A DNA stretch of 27,009 nt. Source: an uncultured Clostridia bacterium (GTDB taxonomy: Bacteria > Bacillota > Clostridia > Christensenellales > Aristaeellaceae). The first letter of the stretch is position 1. The number at the start of each line of letters is the position of its first letter. A program made the position numbers and the translations under genes. Positions 1 to 7,304 of this stretch are shown piece after piece. Where the stretch lies: positions 1 through 27,009 of the forward strand of contig CAKUFB010000003.1 of the NCBI GenBank assembly GCA_934647145.1. The letters run 5' to 3'. The notes under the pieces are model-generated. The model worked only from the letters and a program-made list of their open reading frames with translations. It was not told the DNA's origin and did no database searches.

Positions 1-1705
1 GGGGTGGGGGTTCGGGGGAGGGGGCGCAGCGCGCCCCCTCCCCCGCTCCCCGCGGCGGCAAAGCCGCCGCGGGGCCTCCGCCGATCACACACTCGCGTCC
101 GGTTCGGGCGGTGGTGCGGTGCGAAATGGACAGCACGGTACGTCCTTCCGCCGCGCGCCTGAGCGCCGAAAGCACGGTCTGCTCGGTCTCCGCGTCCAGG
201 TTGGCGGTGATTTCGTCCAGCAGCAGGATCTGGGGATCCGCCGCCGCCGCGCGGGCAATGGAGAGCAGCTGCCACTGCCCCTGAGAGAACAGGTCGGGCG
301 CGCAGGGCGTGTCGTAGCCCTGATCGAGGCGCCCGATGGCTTCGCTCAGACCCGCTAGCTCCGCGGCGCGGCGCACCGCCTGCTCGGAGATCGACGGGTC
401 GAACAGCGCGATCTGGTCGCGCACGGTGCCCGGCACCCGGTGAAAGGACTGCTCCACATAGCCCAGCAGCCTGCGCCTTTTTTCGTCCGGCAGGCTGGAG
501 GCGGGCAGGCCTTCCACCAGCACCTCGCCCTCCTGCGGCTCGTACAGGCCCAGTATCAGCCGGAATACGGTGCTCTTGCCCGCGCCCGTGCGCCCGGTCA
601 GCGTCACCTGCTCGCCCGGCGTCACCTGCAGGCTGAGGTTCCTGAGCACGGGCCGCCCGTCGTAGCCGAACGTCACGTTTCGCAGTTCGACCTGTGCGCC
701 GGTTTCCTGTGCCTGAACCGCCGCCGTCTGCCTGCGCTCGGGCAGGGCAAAGAACTCGTCGATGCGCCGGACGCCCGCAATGGCCGACTGGATGGTCTGT
801 ATTTCCATGCCCAGGCTCTCGACCGGGGTGAAGATCTGCGAGATGTAGTTGATGACCGCGACCGCGGTGCCCGCCGACATGCCGAACAGTGTCAGCACGC
901 GCGCGTCGCCGGACGCGGAGAGCAGCATGACCGCCGCCACAACCAGCGCGTTCAGGCTGAGAATGACCGGCGAATAGATCGCGTCGTAGAAGTTGGTCTT
1001 TTCCATCGCGCGGTAGCTCTGCTCGATAGCCCCGTCGTAGCGCGCCTCCATGTATTCCTGCCGGGCCAGCGCGCGCACGGTGCGCAGGTTGCGGATGGTC
1101 TCGGGCACCTGGGCGGCGGCGCGGCTGACGGCGCGGCGGTTCTCCAGCTGCGAGGCGAGCATGCGCTTCTGCACCCGCCGGGTGAACCAGAACAGCCCGG
1201 GCAGCAGGAAAAGCAGAATCAGCGTCAGGCCCGGGTTCCTGCACGCGATAACCGCCAGAATGCTCGCGATACGGCAGGCGTCGGCAAACAGGCTGATCAC
1301 CCCGCCGGTAAACAGGTTTTCCACCGTGTCCACGTCCCCCACGAACCGGGCCGTCAGCGCGCCCGGCTCCTGCTCGGTCAGGCTGGCCGCGTGCAGGCGG
1401 GTCAGCTTGTCCATCAGGGCGCTGCGCAGCGCGTGGGTGATTTTCTGCCCCAGCACGGTCAGTCCGCACTCGCGCGCCGACTCCATCGCCCCGGCCAGCG
1501 CCAGCAGCCCGAAGTAGCTCAGCGCCAGCCAGGCGGAAAGACCTTCGCCCGCGGTCAGCCGGTCGATAACTGCGCCCAGTATCAGCGGCGGGCACAGCGA
1601 CGCGGCAATCGCCCCGCACACCGCGCACACGATCCCCAGCGACAGACCTTTTTCCCTGCGCAGCGCGTCCAGTATGACCCTGCGCACGCTCCCTTCAGTC
1701 TTCAT
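1..1705 (-). CDS. ABC exporter half-transporter (membrane domain plus ATPase), 3' end beyond or altered at window edge
   Basis: Half-size ABC exporter of the MsbA/multidrug type: an N-terminal six-helix membrane domain (about residues 15-310) followed by an ATPase domain. Seen in the sequence: Walker A GRTGAGKST near residue 375, Q-loop GYVEQ, a signature written FSQGQ instead of LSGGQ near residue 474, Walker B ILLLDE with the catalytic Glu near 490, and H-switch ISHR near 526. The start ATG lies 11 bases inside the end of the upstream ABC gene, so the two are translationally coupled. The partner gene has an Asp in place of the catalytic Glu. Together this is the pattern of a heterodimeric exporter with one degenerate ATP site. 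Substrate unknown; drug or peptide export is an inference. After ISHR the family-typical DR-x-hydrophobic-G tail is not recognisable: the frame runs without a stop through two GC palindromes to the window edge, so the C-terminus is either replaced or incomplete. Confidence 0.9.
   Translation of the reverse strand, partial: MKTEGSVRRVILDALRREKGLSLGIVCAVCGAIAASLCPPLILGAVIDRLTAGEGLSAWLALSYFGLLALAGAMESARECGLTVLGQKITHALRSALMDKLTRLHAASLTEQEPGALTARFVGDVDTVENLFTGGVISLFADACRIASILAVIACRNPGLTLILLFLLPGLFWFTRRVQKRMLASQLENRRAVSRAAAQVPETIRNLRTVRALARQEYMEARYDGAIEQSYRAMEKTNFYDAIYSPVILSLNALVVAAVMLLSASGDARVLTLFGMSAGTAVAVINYISQIFTPVESLGMEIQTIQSAIAGVRRIDEFFALPERRQTAAVQAQETGAQVELRNVTFGYDGRPVLRNLSLQVTPGEQVTLTGRTGAGKSTVFRLILGLYEPQEGEVLVEGLPASSLPDEKRRRLLGYVEQSFHRVPGTVRDQIALFDPSISEQAVRRAAELAGLSEAIGRLDQGYDTPCAPDLFSQGQWQLLSIARAAAADPQILLLDEITANLDAETEQTVLSALRRAAEGRTVLSISHRTTARTGRECVIGGGPAAALPPRGAGEGARCAPSPEPPP
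14..44. repeat. Perfect GC-rich palindrome, 14-bp arms
   Basis: Arms GGGGGAGGGGGCGC and GCGCCCCCTCCCCC are perfectly complementary around a 3-base loop. There is no T-tract on either side, so it is not a classical intrinsic terminator. With the neighbouring hairpin at 48-74 it looks like a REP-like intergenic repeat unit, but here it lies in an open reading frame of the ABC gene. Confidence 0.7.
48..74. repeat. Perfect GC-rich palindrome, 12-bp arms
   Basis: Arms CCCCGCGGCGGC and GCCGCCGCGGGG flank the loop AAA. It sits 3 bases from the first palindrome. It may help stop transcription of the ABC operon on the minus strand, but no U-run follows. Confidence 0.7.
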
Positions 1706-3425
1706 CGCGCTTTCCCTCCTCCTGCTCCTGGCAGAGCCGGGCGTATTCCGGATTCTCGGCCAGCAGGCGCTCGTGCGTCGCCACCTGCGCGCGCCCGTTA
1801 TCCAGCCAGATCACGCGATCGGTCTGCGGGAACAGGTACAGCCTGTGCGAAATCAGCAGCACGACGCTGTCTCTGGTCAGTCTGCGCAGGTTTTCAAAGG
1901 CCTGCGCCTCGGTCGCCCTGTCCAGCGCCGAAAACGGATCGTCCAGTATCATCACCGGCCGCCTGTGGCACAGCGTCCGCGCCAGCGCCAGCCGCTGCGC
2001 CTGGCCGCCGGACAGCCGCACGCCGCCGCTGCCCACCTGGGTCTCAAGCCCCTCTTCCATCGCCGCAACCTCCCCGTCCAGGCACACCGCCTTCAGGTAC
2101 TTTTCCGCATCCCCCGCGTCGCCCAGCAGCACGTTCTCCTCCACGCTGGCGCTGAACAGCTCCGGGTCGTGGCCCAGATAGCCGACCACCCCCGCGCGCT
2201 GCGCCTCGGTCAGCCCGGAGAGCTCCTTTTCGCCAAAGCGGATGCTCCCCTCATACGGATACTCGCACAGAAACGCCTTGCCCAGCGTGGACTTGCCGCA
2301 GGCCACCGGCCCGGTCACACCGATGATCTCGCCCGGCTGCGCGTCGAAGGACAGCCCGGCGAAGATCTTCTCCCCGCTCGGATAGGCAAAGCCCAGCTCC
2401 CGCACGTGAAGCGGCGCGCTCGGGGCGGCCTGTACCTGTTCAAGGGGCTTTACCTCCCGCATCAGCGGCCTGATCCTGCGCCAGGAGACCTGCGCCCGGT
2501 GCACCGCGTTAAACAGCTTGGCCGCGCCGGAGGACTTGGCCGCCAGGCGGGTAAAGCAGGACAGGAAGGTGGCAAACGCCGCCACGTCCCAGGCCTGCCA
2601 GCCCGTCCCCTGCACGTTGCGCGCGCCCAAGAGCAGGATGGGCAGCGCGCCGGCCATCGCCAGCACCCGGTACACGGGCGGCAGCGCGGCGGTGAGCAGG
2701 TTGGCCTTCACCGCGGCCGACTCATACCTGTCCAGCTCGCGCTCGTAGGCCGCGCCGCGCTCCCTTTCGCAGCCGAACACGCGGTAGGTCAGCGCGTTGC
2801 TCGCCCGGTCGAGCGTCGCCGCGCTCAGCGCGCCCGCCTGCTTCTTGTACGCCGCGCCCGCCCGCTGCACGACCGCCTTGAGCTTTTCGGCGATCACGAA
2901 GGCCAGCGGCGGAAAGATCAGGCAGGTCAGCGCCAGCCGCCAGTCGTAGCTCAGCAGCATGCACGCGTAGGCCGCCAGCGCCACGCCCGTGTCGAACAGC
3001 TCGGTGGTGAACTTGCGCATGCCCTCGGCGCAGTCGTCCACGTCGCTGATCGCCCTGGTCAGCATCTCGCCCATGCCCTCCCCGGCCAGCTCGCTCCGGC
3101 TCCTGCGCACCAGGTTGGCGTACAGCACCCGCTTCATGCGGCGGTTGACGTTGTTGGCGAAGCGGCGCACATAGAACCGCTTGACGTAGCGCGCGCCCTG
3201 CACCGCCGCCGTAATCAGCGCGTACCACCCGACGAGCGCCAGCATATCGCGAAAGCCGGCCTGTCCGTTCAGGCAGTCGATCAGCCGCCCGGCCATTTTG
3301 CCCTCGAACCACGGCCCGGCCAGCAGGCCCAGGTTATAGATCAGCCCGGAGGCCGTCACGAGGCACAGCGCCGCCCATTCCGCCCGGAAATACGCGCCGA
3401 TCCTTTGCGGCTCAAACCTCTTCAT
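1695..3425 (-). CDS. ABC exporter half-transporter, partner of the downstream ABC gene
   Basis: Half-size ABC exporter of 576 residues: membrane domain (about residues 10-310), then an ATPase domain with Walker A GPVACGKST near residue 370, canonical signature LSGGQ near 470, Walker B MILDDP near 493 and H-switch LLISHR. The residue after the Walker B Asp is Asp, not the catalytic Glu, and the Q-loop position reads LGHDPELFS with His in place of Gln. In known heterodimeric exporters (TM287/288 type) the subunit with the altered Walker B pairs with a subunit whose signature is altered, which is what the next gene shows. ATG 3425 was chosen because AGGAGG lies 9 bases upstream; ATG 3434 would abut it. 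The gene overlaps the end of the MarR gene by 14 bases and the start of the next ABC gene by 11. Substrate unknown. Confidence 0.93.
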   Translation of the reverse strand: MKRFEPQRIGAYFRAEWAALCLVTASGLIYNLGLLAGPWFEGKMAGRLIDCLNGQAGFRDMLALVGWYALITAAVQGARYVKRFYVRRFANNVNRRMKRVLYANLVRRSRSELAGEGMGEMLTRAISDVDDCAEGMRKFTTELFDTGVALAAYACMLLSYDWRLALTCLIFPPLAFVIAEKLKAVVQRAGAAYKKQAGALSAATLDRASNALTYRVFGCERERGAAYERELDRYESAAVKANLLTAALPPVYRVLAMAGALPILLLGARNVQGTGWQAWDVAAFATFLSCFTRLAAKSSGAAKLFNAVHRAQVSWRRIRPLMREVKPLEQVQAAPSAPLHVRELGFAYPSGEKIFAGLSFDAQPGEIIGVTGPVACGKSTLGKAFLCEYPYEGSIRFGEKELSGLTEAQRAGVVGYLGHDPELFSASVEENVLLGDAGDAEKYLKAVCLDGEVAAMEEGLETQVGSGGVRLSGGQAQRLALARTLCHRRPVMILDDPFSALDRATEAQAFENLRRLTRDSVVLLISHRLYLFPQTDRVIWLDNGRAQVATHERLLAENPEYARLCQEQEEGKRDED

Positions 3426-3897
3426 GCGCCTCATCCTCCTGCGGTTCCATCCGCTGCGACACCTGCGGAAAACCAGCCCGGCTCTCCGCCTTGGCCCGGC
3501 GATAGAGCGCGTCCAGCGTCCGGCAGAAAGCCGCGCGCTCCCCCTCGGGCAGCTCCTCCAGCAGCCACTCGTAGAACGCCGTCTCAATCTGCGCCTTCGA
3601 ATTGCGCAGCGAATCGGCCTTTTCGGTCGCGTAGAGCAGCCGGCTGCGCCCGTCGGCCGGGTTGGGCCGTCGCACGAGATAGCCCTTCGCCTCCAGGCTG
3701 GCCGCGCGCCGGGCCGCCGCGCCCTTATCGACGCCCAGCATCTCGCGCACCTGGCTCTGCGTCAGGCCGGGATGATGGCGCAGCAGGTGTATAAAGTCGA
3801 ACTCGGCCGCGCCCACGCCCTCGCGCTTCATCGCCTGCACGGTCAGCGCGCCCGCCTCCCGCGCGATTTTGGTGATCTTTCGCTGTGTCTGGTCCAT
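3412..3897 (-). CDS. MarR-family transcriptional regulator
   Basis: A 161-residue protein with a winged helix-turn-helix of the MarR type: residues around FDFIHLLRHHPGLTQSQVREMLGVD form the helix-turn-helix and the following GYLVRRPNPADGRSRLL is the wing with the usual DGR turn. The start ATG 3897 has GGAGG 8 bases upstream; a longer reading from further upstream would cross the promoter and is not preferred. It is the first gene of a three-gene operon with two ABC exporter genes, a common arrangement in which MarR represses itself and the pump until a ligand releases it. An inverted repeat right at the predicted transcription start supports autoregulation. The ligand cannot be inferred. Confidence 0.92.
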   Translation of the reverse strand: MDQTQRKITKIAREAGALTVQAMKREGVGAAEFDFIHLLRHHPGLTQSQVREMLGVDKGAAARRAASLEAKGYLVRRPNPADGRSRLLYATEKADSLRNSKAQIETAFYEWLLEELPEGERAAFCRTLDALYRRAKAESRAGFPQVSQRMEPQEDEAHEEV

Positions 3898-3922
3898 TTT
3901 TCGTTCCTCCCCGGCGCGAACT

Positions 3923-3938
3923 GGTTGTACCATCAACC
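3923..3938. promoter_or_regulatory. Putative MarR operator (inverted repeat)
   Basis: GGTTG and CAACC flank six bases (GGTTGTACCATCAACC). It covers roughly +1 to +16 of the promoter at 3945-3973 and precedes the MarR ribosome binding site. Size and position fit MarR-type operators that block the start site; binding is inferred. Confidence 0.6.
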
Positions 3939-3944
3939 AAATAG

Positions 3945-3973
3945 ATGATAGTGCATCCTTTTGCGCTTGTCAA
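3945..3973 (-). promoter_or_regulatory. Sigma-A promoter of the marR-ABC operon
   Basis: On the minus strand, TTGACA (3973-3968), exactly 17 bases, then TATCAT (3950-3945). This is a near-consensus promoter about 50 bases upstream of the MarR start codon. Confidence 0.75.
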
Positions 3974-4007
3974 GCGCTTTGCGGGCAGATCCATACGGAA
4001 AAATCAT

Positions 4008-4023
4008 CCACCGGAGCCGGTGG
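4008..4023. repeat. IS200-type right-end hairpin, also terminator-like
   Basis: CCACCGG-AG-CCGGTGG, followed on the plus strand by TTTTT. It lies about 80 bases beyond the stop codon of the minus-strand tnpA remnant, the place of the subterminal right-end hairpin of IS200/IS605-type elements. It could also act as an intrinsic terminator for plus-strand transcription. Confidence 0.6.
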
Positions 4024-4104
4024 TTTTTCATATGCGGGCAAAGCCCTAGACTACTAGCAGCGCCCTCGCAGGCGCATATACGATCTGCCAATTGCGTAGG
4101 ATTG

Positions 4105-4395
4105 TTACCTGCCGCCATTAAAAGGGCTGCCGTCTTTTCCAAACATCGTCATCTGTTTCCCTGACTTATCTTCATCCAACTGATGTTGAATATATTCTGC
4201 ACTTTTTGCTTGTTCTTCACCACCATATCTACGAAATACACTCGGCACCAGAGTCCTTGATTCCGACACTTGTATTTCTGCCCGCCAACATTTTTACATC
4301 TGTCTCAGAATTTTCCCAATCACTTCCCTCTTTTCTCCAAAGAAATCTTTCTCCTGTATTTCAGTGCAAACACCATACGTGCATTCCCAGCCTGC
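4105..4395 (-). pseudogene. tnpA: IS200-type transposase TnpA remnant, internally deleted and frameshifted
   Basis: Two pieces of an IS200-family single-strand transposase (Y1, HUH type) can be read on the minus strand. Near 4395-4340 the N-terminal signature MVFALKYRRK appears (family: HIVFxPKYRRK), followed by KILRQMC-like sequence after a frameshift. Near 4260-4105 the C-terminal part appears: LWCRVYFVDMV in one frame (family: FWCRGYYVDTVG), then AEYIQHQLDEDKSGKQ in another, ending at the TAA. The middle, which should carry the His-x-His motif and the catalytic Tyr region, is largely missing. It cannot encode an active enzyme. It abuts an IS481-like remnant at about 4385-4400. Confidence 0.7.
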
Positions 4396-4608
4396 GCATG
4401 GCACGGAACAGGCTCTACGGGCAGTGAGTGTAGTCTCGGGCTTTCAGCCGGTGCTGCAGTTTGACCATGCTGCGGGTGGGATTGTGGCGGCGCATATCAG
4501 TGATGAGCTTTAGTTCAGTATCCGTATGCCGGTTGGGATGGCTGTGAAGACGCCGTACTTCATTGGGAATAGCCGGTATGCCATGTCTTGTGTTATACCG
4601 TTGCTCAT
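4388..4608 (-). pseudogene. IS481-like DDE transposase, N-terminal remnant
   Basis: Minus-strand ATG 4608 has AAAAGGAGG upstream and begins MSNGITQDMAYR, typical of the start of an IS481-type transposase. After a deletion and a change of frame the helix-turn-helix region follows: SHPNRHTDTELKLITDM, RRHNPTRSMVKLQHRLKARDYTHCP, an in-frame TAG, then SLFRAMRRLGMH. The catalytic DDE domain is gone; the sequence passes directly into the IS200 remnant. The assignment comes from family pattern recognition and needs a profile search. Confidence 0.6.
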
Positions 4609-4750
4609 GAGAGTTAGAGCCTCCTTTTATGAAGCTGTTGGCAGTACCTCAACTTTATCGCATGAGGCTCTTCTCTTATGGTTTTTTCTTTATCTGTCCA
4701 AGATGTATTATAGTCCTACAGAAAAAAATCGAAAATATCTGCTTTTTTAG
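4609..4750. other. AT-rich non-coding stretch, probable 5' end of the IS481-like element
   Basis: Upstream (minus strand) of the IS481-like start codon is AT-rich DNA ending near 4720 with TGTAGGACTATAATACA (minus strand). TGT...ACA ends are common in the IS481 family, so the element edge may be near 4720. No gene is visible here. Confidence 0.35.
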
Positions 4751-4752
4751 TA

Positions 4753-4781
4753 TAGACAATCTATGCTGCATGGTATATAAT
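4753..4781 (+). promoter_or_regulatory. Sigma-A promoter of the exopolysaccharide operon
   Basis: TAGACA (4753-4758), 17 bases, then TATAAT (4776-4781). The predicted start near 4788 gives a leader of about 75 bases before the LCP gene. It begins about 33 bases beyond the probable IS481-like end. Confidence 0.7.
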
Positions 4782-4862
4782 AGACTGTAAACAGAAACAA
4801 GGTGAAAAGGAATCTGTGCGCTGATTGAGAAGGTGTCCGAGGTCAGAGGCGAAGAACGGAAT

Positions 4863-5828
4863 ATGATAAGAAGGATACGTAGGCTGTTGCTGCTGATTTT
4901 TGCGTTGATATGCATTGCTGCAGATGCCCGCTGCATGGCGGAGACGGTCTGGGGCGATTTGGATGCCCGGATGAATGCGGGGCGCATTGAGATTGACGGT
5001 GTCTCGTACCGCCCAAGGAAGCGGTTGACGACCGTACTGTTACTGGGCATTGACCGGTGGGAAGCGGATGCGGCATCCGGGACGCGCTATCAAAATGGTG
5101 GCCAGGCGGATTTTCAGCTGCTGGTCGTGTTTGACGAATCTGAGAAAAAGGTATCGGCTCTGCACGTCAACCGCGACCTGATGGTGGAGATGACGGTCAT
5201 CAACCTCCTGGGCGAGGCGGTCGGCACGCGCACTGCGCAGATTTGCCTGGCGTACAGTTATGGAGACGGCGATCAGTTGAGCTGCGAGTTGGCGAAGAAT
5301 AGCCTGAGCGCGCGCCTGATGAGCATACCGATCGACAGCTGTCTTGCGATGCGGCTTGATGGAATCTGCGCGCTCAACGATGCGCTGGGCGGGATCGAAG
5401 TCACATTAGACGAAGACTTTTCCGTCTATGATTCGGCGATGACTATGGGAACAACGCTGACGCTCACGGGCAAGCAAGCGGAGTATTATCTTCGGTATCG
5501 ATATGACGTGGGGGACGGAACCAACGCATCCCGTCTGCTACGCCAGCGCAGGTACATGGAAGCTGCCAAGCCAATCCTCAGGCAGAAGCTGGAGGGCTCC
5601 GCATCGGAGCTGTCCGCGATACTTGACGCAGTGGAGCCCTACCTCGTCACGGACATGAGCCGCGGCAGGCTGATGAACCTTTTCGACCTTGCGGCGCGTT
5701 GTTCGATTGAACCAGTTCAGGAATTGCCGGGCGAGAATGTCGTCGGAGAGAGCGGCTATTACGAGTTTTATCCGGATGAAGAGATGTTAACGCAGATTCT
5801 GCTGGATCTGTTTTACGAGCCGATCTGA
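4863..5828 (+). CDS. LytR-CpsA-Psr (LCP) family phosphotransferase
   Basis: LCP enzymes transfer undecaprenyl-linked glycopolymers such as capsule or teichoic acid onto peptidoglycan outside the cell. This 321-residue protein has an N-terminal membrane segment (about residues 8-26), then the LCP core: TTVLLLGIDRW, HVNRDLMVEM with the conserved Arg, ALNDALGGIEVTLDEDF, and the block LTGKQAEYYLRYRYDVGDGTNASRLLRQRRYMEA that corresponds to the LxGxxAL-R-R...D..R..RQ signature. It is the first gene after the operon promoter and is followed 63 bases later by a small secreted protein. Its place at the head of a Wzx/Wzy operon suggests it attaches the product to the wall. ATG 4863 was preferred because it starts the signal segment (RRIRRLLLL); an in-frame GTG at 4833 is possible. 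No strong ribosome binding site is visible for either. Confidence 0.9.
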   Translation: MIRRIRRLLLLIFALICIAADARCMAETVWGDLDARMNAGRIEIDGVSYRPRKRLTTVLLLGIDRWEADAASGTRYQNGGQADFQLLVVFDESEKKVSALHVNRDLMVEMTVINLLGEAVGTRTAQICLAYSYGDGDQLSCELAKNSLSARLMSIPIDSCLAMRLDGICALNDALGGIEVTLDEDFSVYDSAMTMGTTLTLTGKQAEYYLRYRYDVGDGTNASRLLRQRRYMEAAKPILRQKLEGSASELSAILDAVEPYLVTDMSRGRLMNLFDLAARCSIEPVQELPGENVVGESGYYEFYPDEEMLTQILLDLFYEPI

Positions 5829-5891
5829 TCGATTACCGGGAATGCCATGCAGCCTGACAAAGTATGGTTTGTTAAGAAAGGAAGTGCTCTT

Positions 5892-6491
5892 ATGATGAAG
5901 AAGATGATGGCTATACTGGCAGCCCTCGCGTTGCTGATTGCGGGTGCGGTGTGCTGTGCGGAGCAGCTGCCCTCTGTGGAACTGCCCAGGCAGATCGACG
6001 CGAAGGTAACTGTCGCCCAGAGCGCCGAAATGAAGGAGAGCCTTGCTATTCGCCTTCTCGCGCAGACCGAAGCGGCGGATGCTGTACTCAAGGACGTGCA
6101 GGCGTTCGTGAAGACGGAGAAAATCGCCGCTTTCTTTGGCGAGGAGACCATTGCCGCCGCGGCTGAGTATTTGCCGGAGAACTACGTTACGGACAACCTG
6201 ATGCTGGTGGAACTGTACGACCTGAAGGCGGAGAACTACAGCCCGGATTACGGCGAAGTGGATGCGGTGTTTGAGTTCGCCGTGCAGTACCCGGACGACG
6301 CGATTCTTCTGGGCATGATCGGCGTGACGAATGACGCCGCGGACGCGGAAGCCTCCGACGAGCTCGTCTGGTTCCCTGTGCCCGCCACGGCTAGTGAAGG
6401 CGTCGTATCGCTGTCGATTTCTCAGGAACTGATGGAACGAATTTCTGGCGGCGAGGAAGCGATTTTTATCCTTCTGCAGGATCAGCAGTGA
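5892..6491 (+). CDS. Small secreted protein of unknown function in the polysaccharide operon
   Basis: Not recognised. A 199-residue protein with a clear signal peptide (MMKKMMAILAALALLIAG..., probable cleavage after VCCA, about residue 22) and no later membrane segment. The mature part is acidic and predicted to mix helix and strand (FFGEETIAAAAEYLPENYV, then VFEFAVQYPDDAILLGMIGV). A GAAAGGAAG site 8 bases upstream supports ATG 5892. It lies between the LCP and Wzz genes, so a role at the cell surface in export or attachment is plausible by context only. The Cys pair at the signal-peptide end does not form a convincing lipobox. Confidence 0.8.
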   Translation: MMKKMMAILAALALLIAGAVCCAEQLPSVELPRQIDAKVTVAQSAEMKESLAIRLLAQTEAADAVLKDVQAFVKTEKIAAFFGEETIAAAAEYLPENYVTDNLMLVELYDLKAENYSPDYGEVDAVFEFAVQYPDDAILLGMIGVTNDAADAEASDELVWFPVPATASEGVVSLSISQELMERISGGEEAIFILLQDQQ

Positions 6492-6578
6492 TTCTGGATT
6501 CACAGCGCATGAGCCGCATGGCATTCCCAAAGTCCCCAGCGCCTGAAAGACAGACGCGCTTATTCGGAGGTTGCAGTA

Positions 6579-7298
6579 TTGGAAACGAATGAAGCTTCGC
6601 GCAGCAGAACGGGCTTATCGAACGGATTTGACATACCGGGCTTTTTCCGATACCTGGTCAAGCAGATCAAAACTGTAGCGGGCGTTGGATGCGGCGTTTT
6701 TCTCTGTCTGTTGTTTTACGTATTCATCCTCGCGACGCCTGTCTATGAGGCAACGGCGCAGCTGTACGTCGTAAATTCTCAGGACTCGGTGGTCAATCTG
6801 TCTGACTTACAGATCGGATCATATCTTGCCAACGACTACCAGTGGATCTTCAAGACCTGGGAGGTCAATCAACAGGTCATAGAAAACCTGCACCTGCCCT
6901 ATACCGTGGCCGAAATCCGGGAAATGCTGACGGTGACAAACCCCAGCAATACGCGGATTCTACTGCTGACCTTTGCGTCGGAAGACGCGCCCGAGGCCGC
7001 GGCGGTCGCCAACGAATACGCGGCGGTGGCCAGTCAGTACATTTCTGATTACATGCTCACCACCAGGCCTTCGATCATTTCGATGGCGCTGGAGCCGCTT
7101 AAGCCCGCCCGGCCAAAGAAGCTGCTGGTTGTGTCGGTGGGAACGCTTCTGTCATTCGTCGTGTGTGTCTGGTGCCTGTTTGTGTGCTTTCTGTACGGCG
7201 ACAGGCTCAAATCGGCCGACGATTTCAGAAAGCACATGGGCGTCGAGCCGCTGGCGGTCATTCCCATGGAAAAAGCAAAACGCACGGGAAGAAGGTAA
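6579..7298 (+). CDS. Wzz/CapA-like polysaccharide chain-length protein
   Basis: In Firmicutes the Wzz-like membrane protein is separate from its tyrosine kinase and activates it, setting polymer length. Seen here: 239 residues, a first membrane helix (about 32-53), an external segment opening with PVYEATAQLYVVNSQDSVVN and LQIGSYLANDY (the Wzz-domain start), the PLKPARPKK Pro-rich motif before a second helix (about 188-208), and a short cytoplasmic tail. Translation probably starts at a TTG with GGAGG 8 bases upstream; no ATG fits. The kinase gene follows within 7 bases. Confidence 0.9.
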   Translation: METNEASRSRTGLSNGFDIPGFFRYLVKQIKTVAGVGCGVFLCLLFYVFILATPVYEATAQLYVVNSQDSVVNLSDLQIGSYLANDYQWIFKTWEVNQQVIENLHLPYTVAEIREMLTVTNPSNTRILLLTFASEDAPEAAAVANEYAAVASQYISDYMLTTRPSIISMALEPLKPARPKKLLVVSVGTLLSFVVCVWCLFVCFLYGDRLKSADDFRKHMGVEPLAVIPMEKAKRTGRR

Positions 7299-7304
7299 GT
7301 GCGT

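Noticed and set aside
440..3794. Long plus-strand open frames of 571 and 706 codons opposite the ABC genes
   Set aside because: They are Arg/Ala/Pro-rich antisense frames in GC-rich DNA with no family motifs; the minus strand carries complete ABC exporter and MarR proteins with ribosome binding sites.
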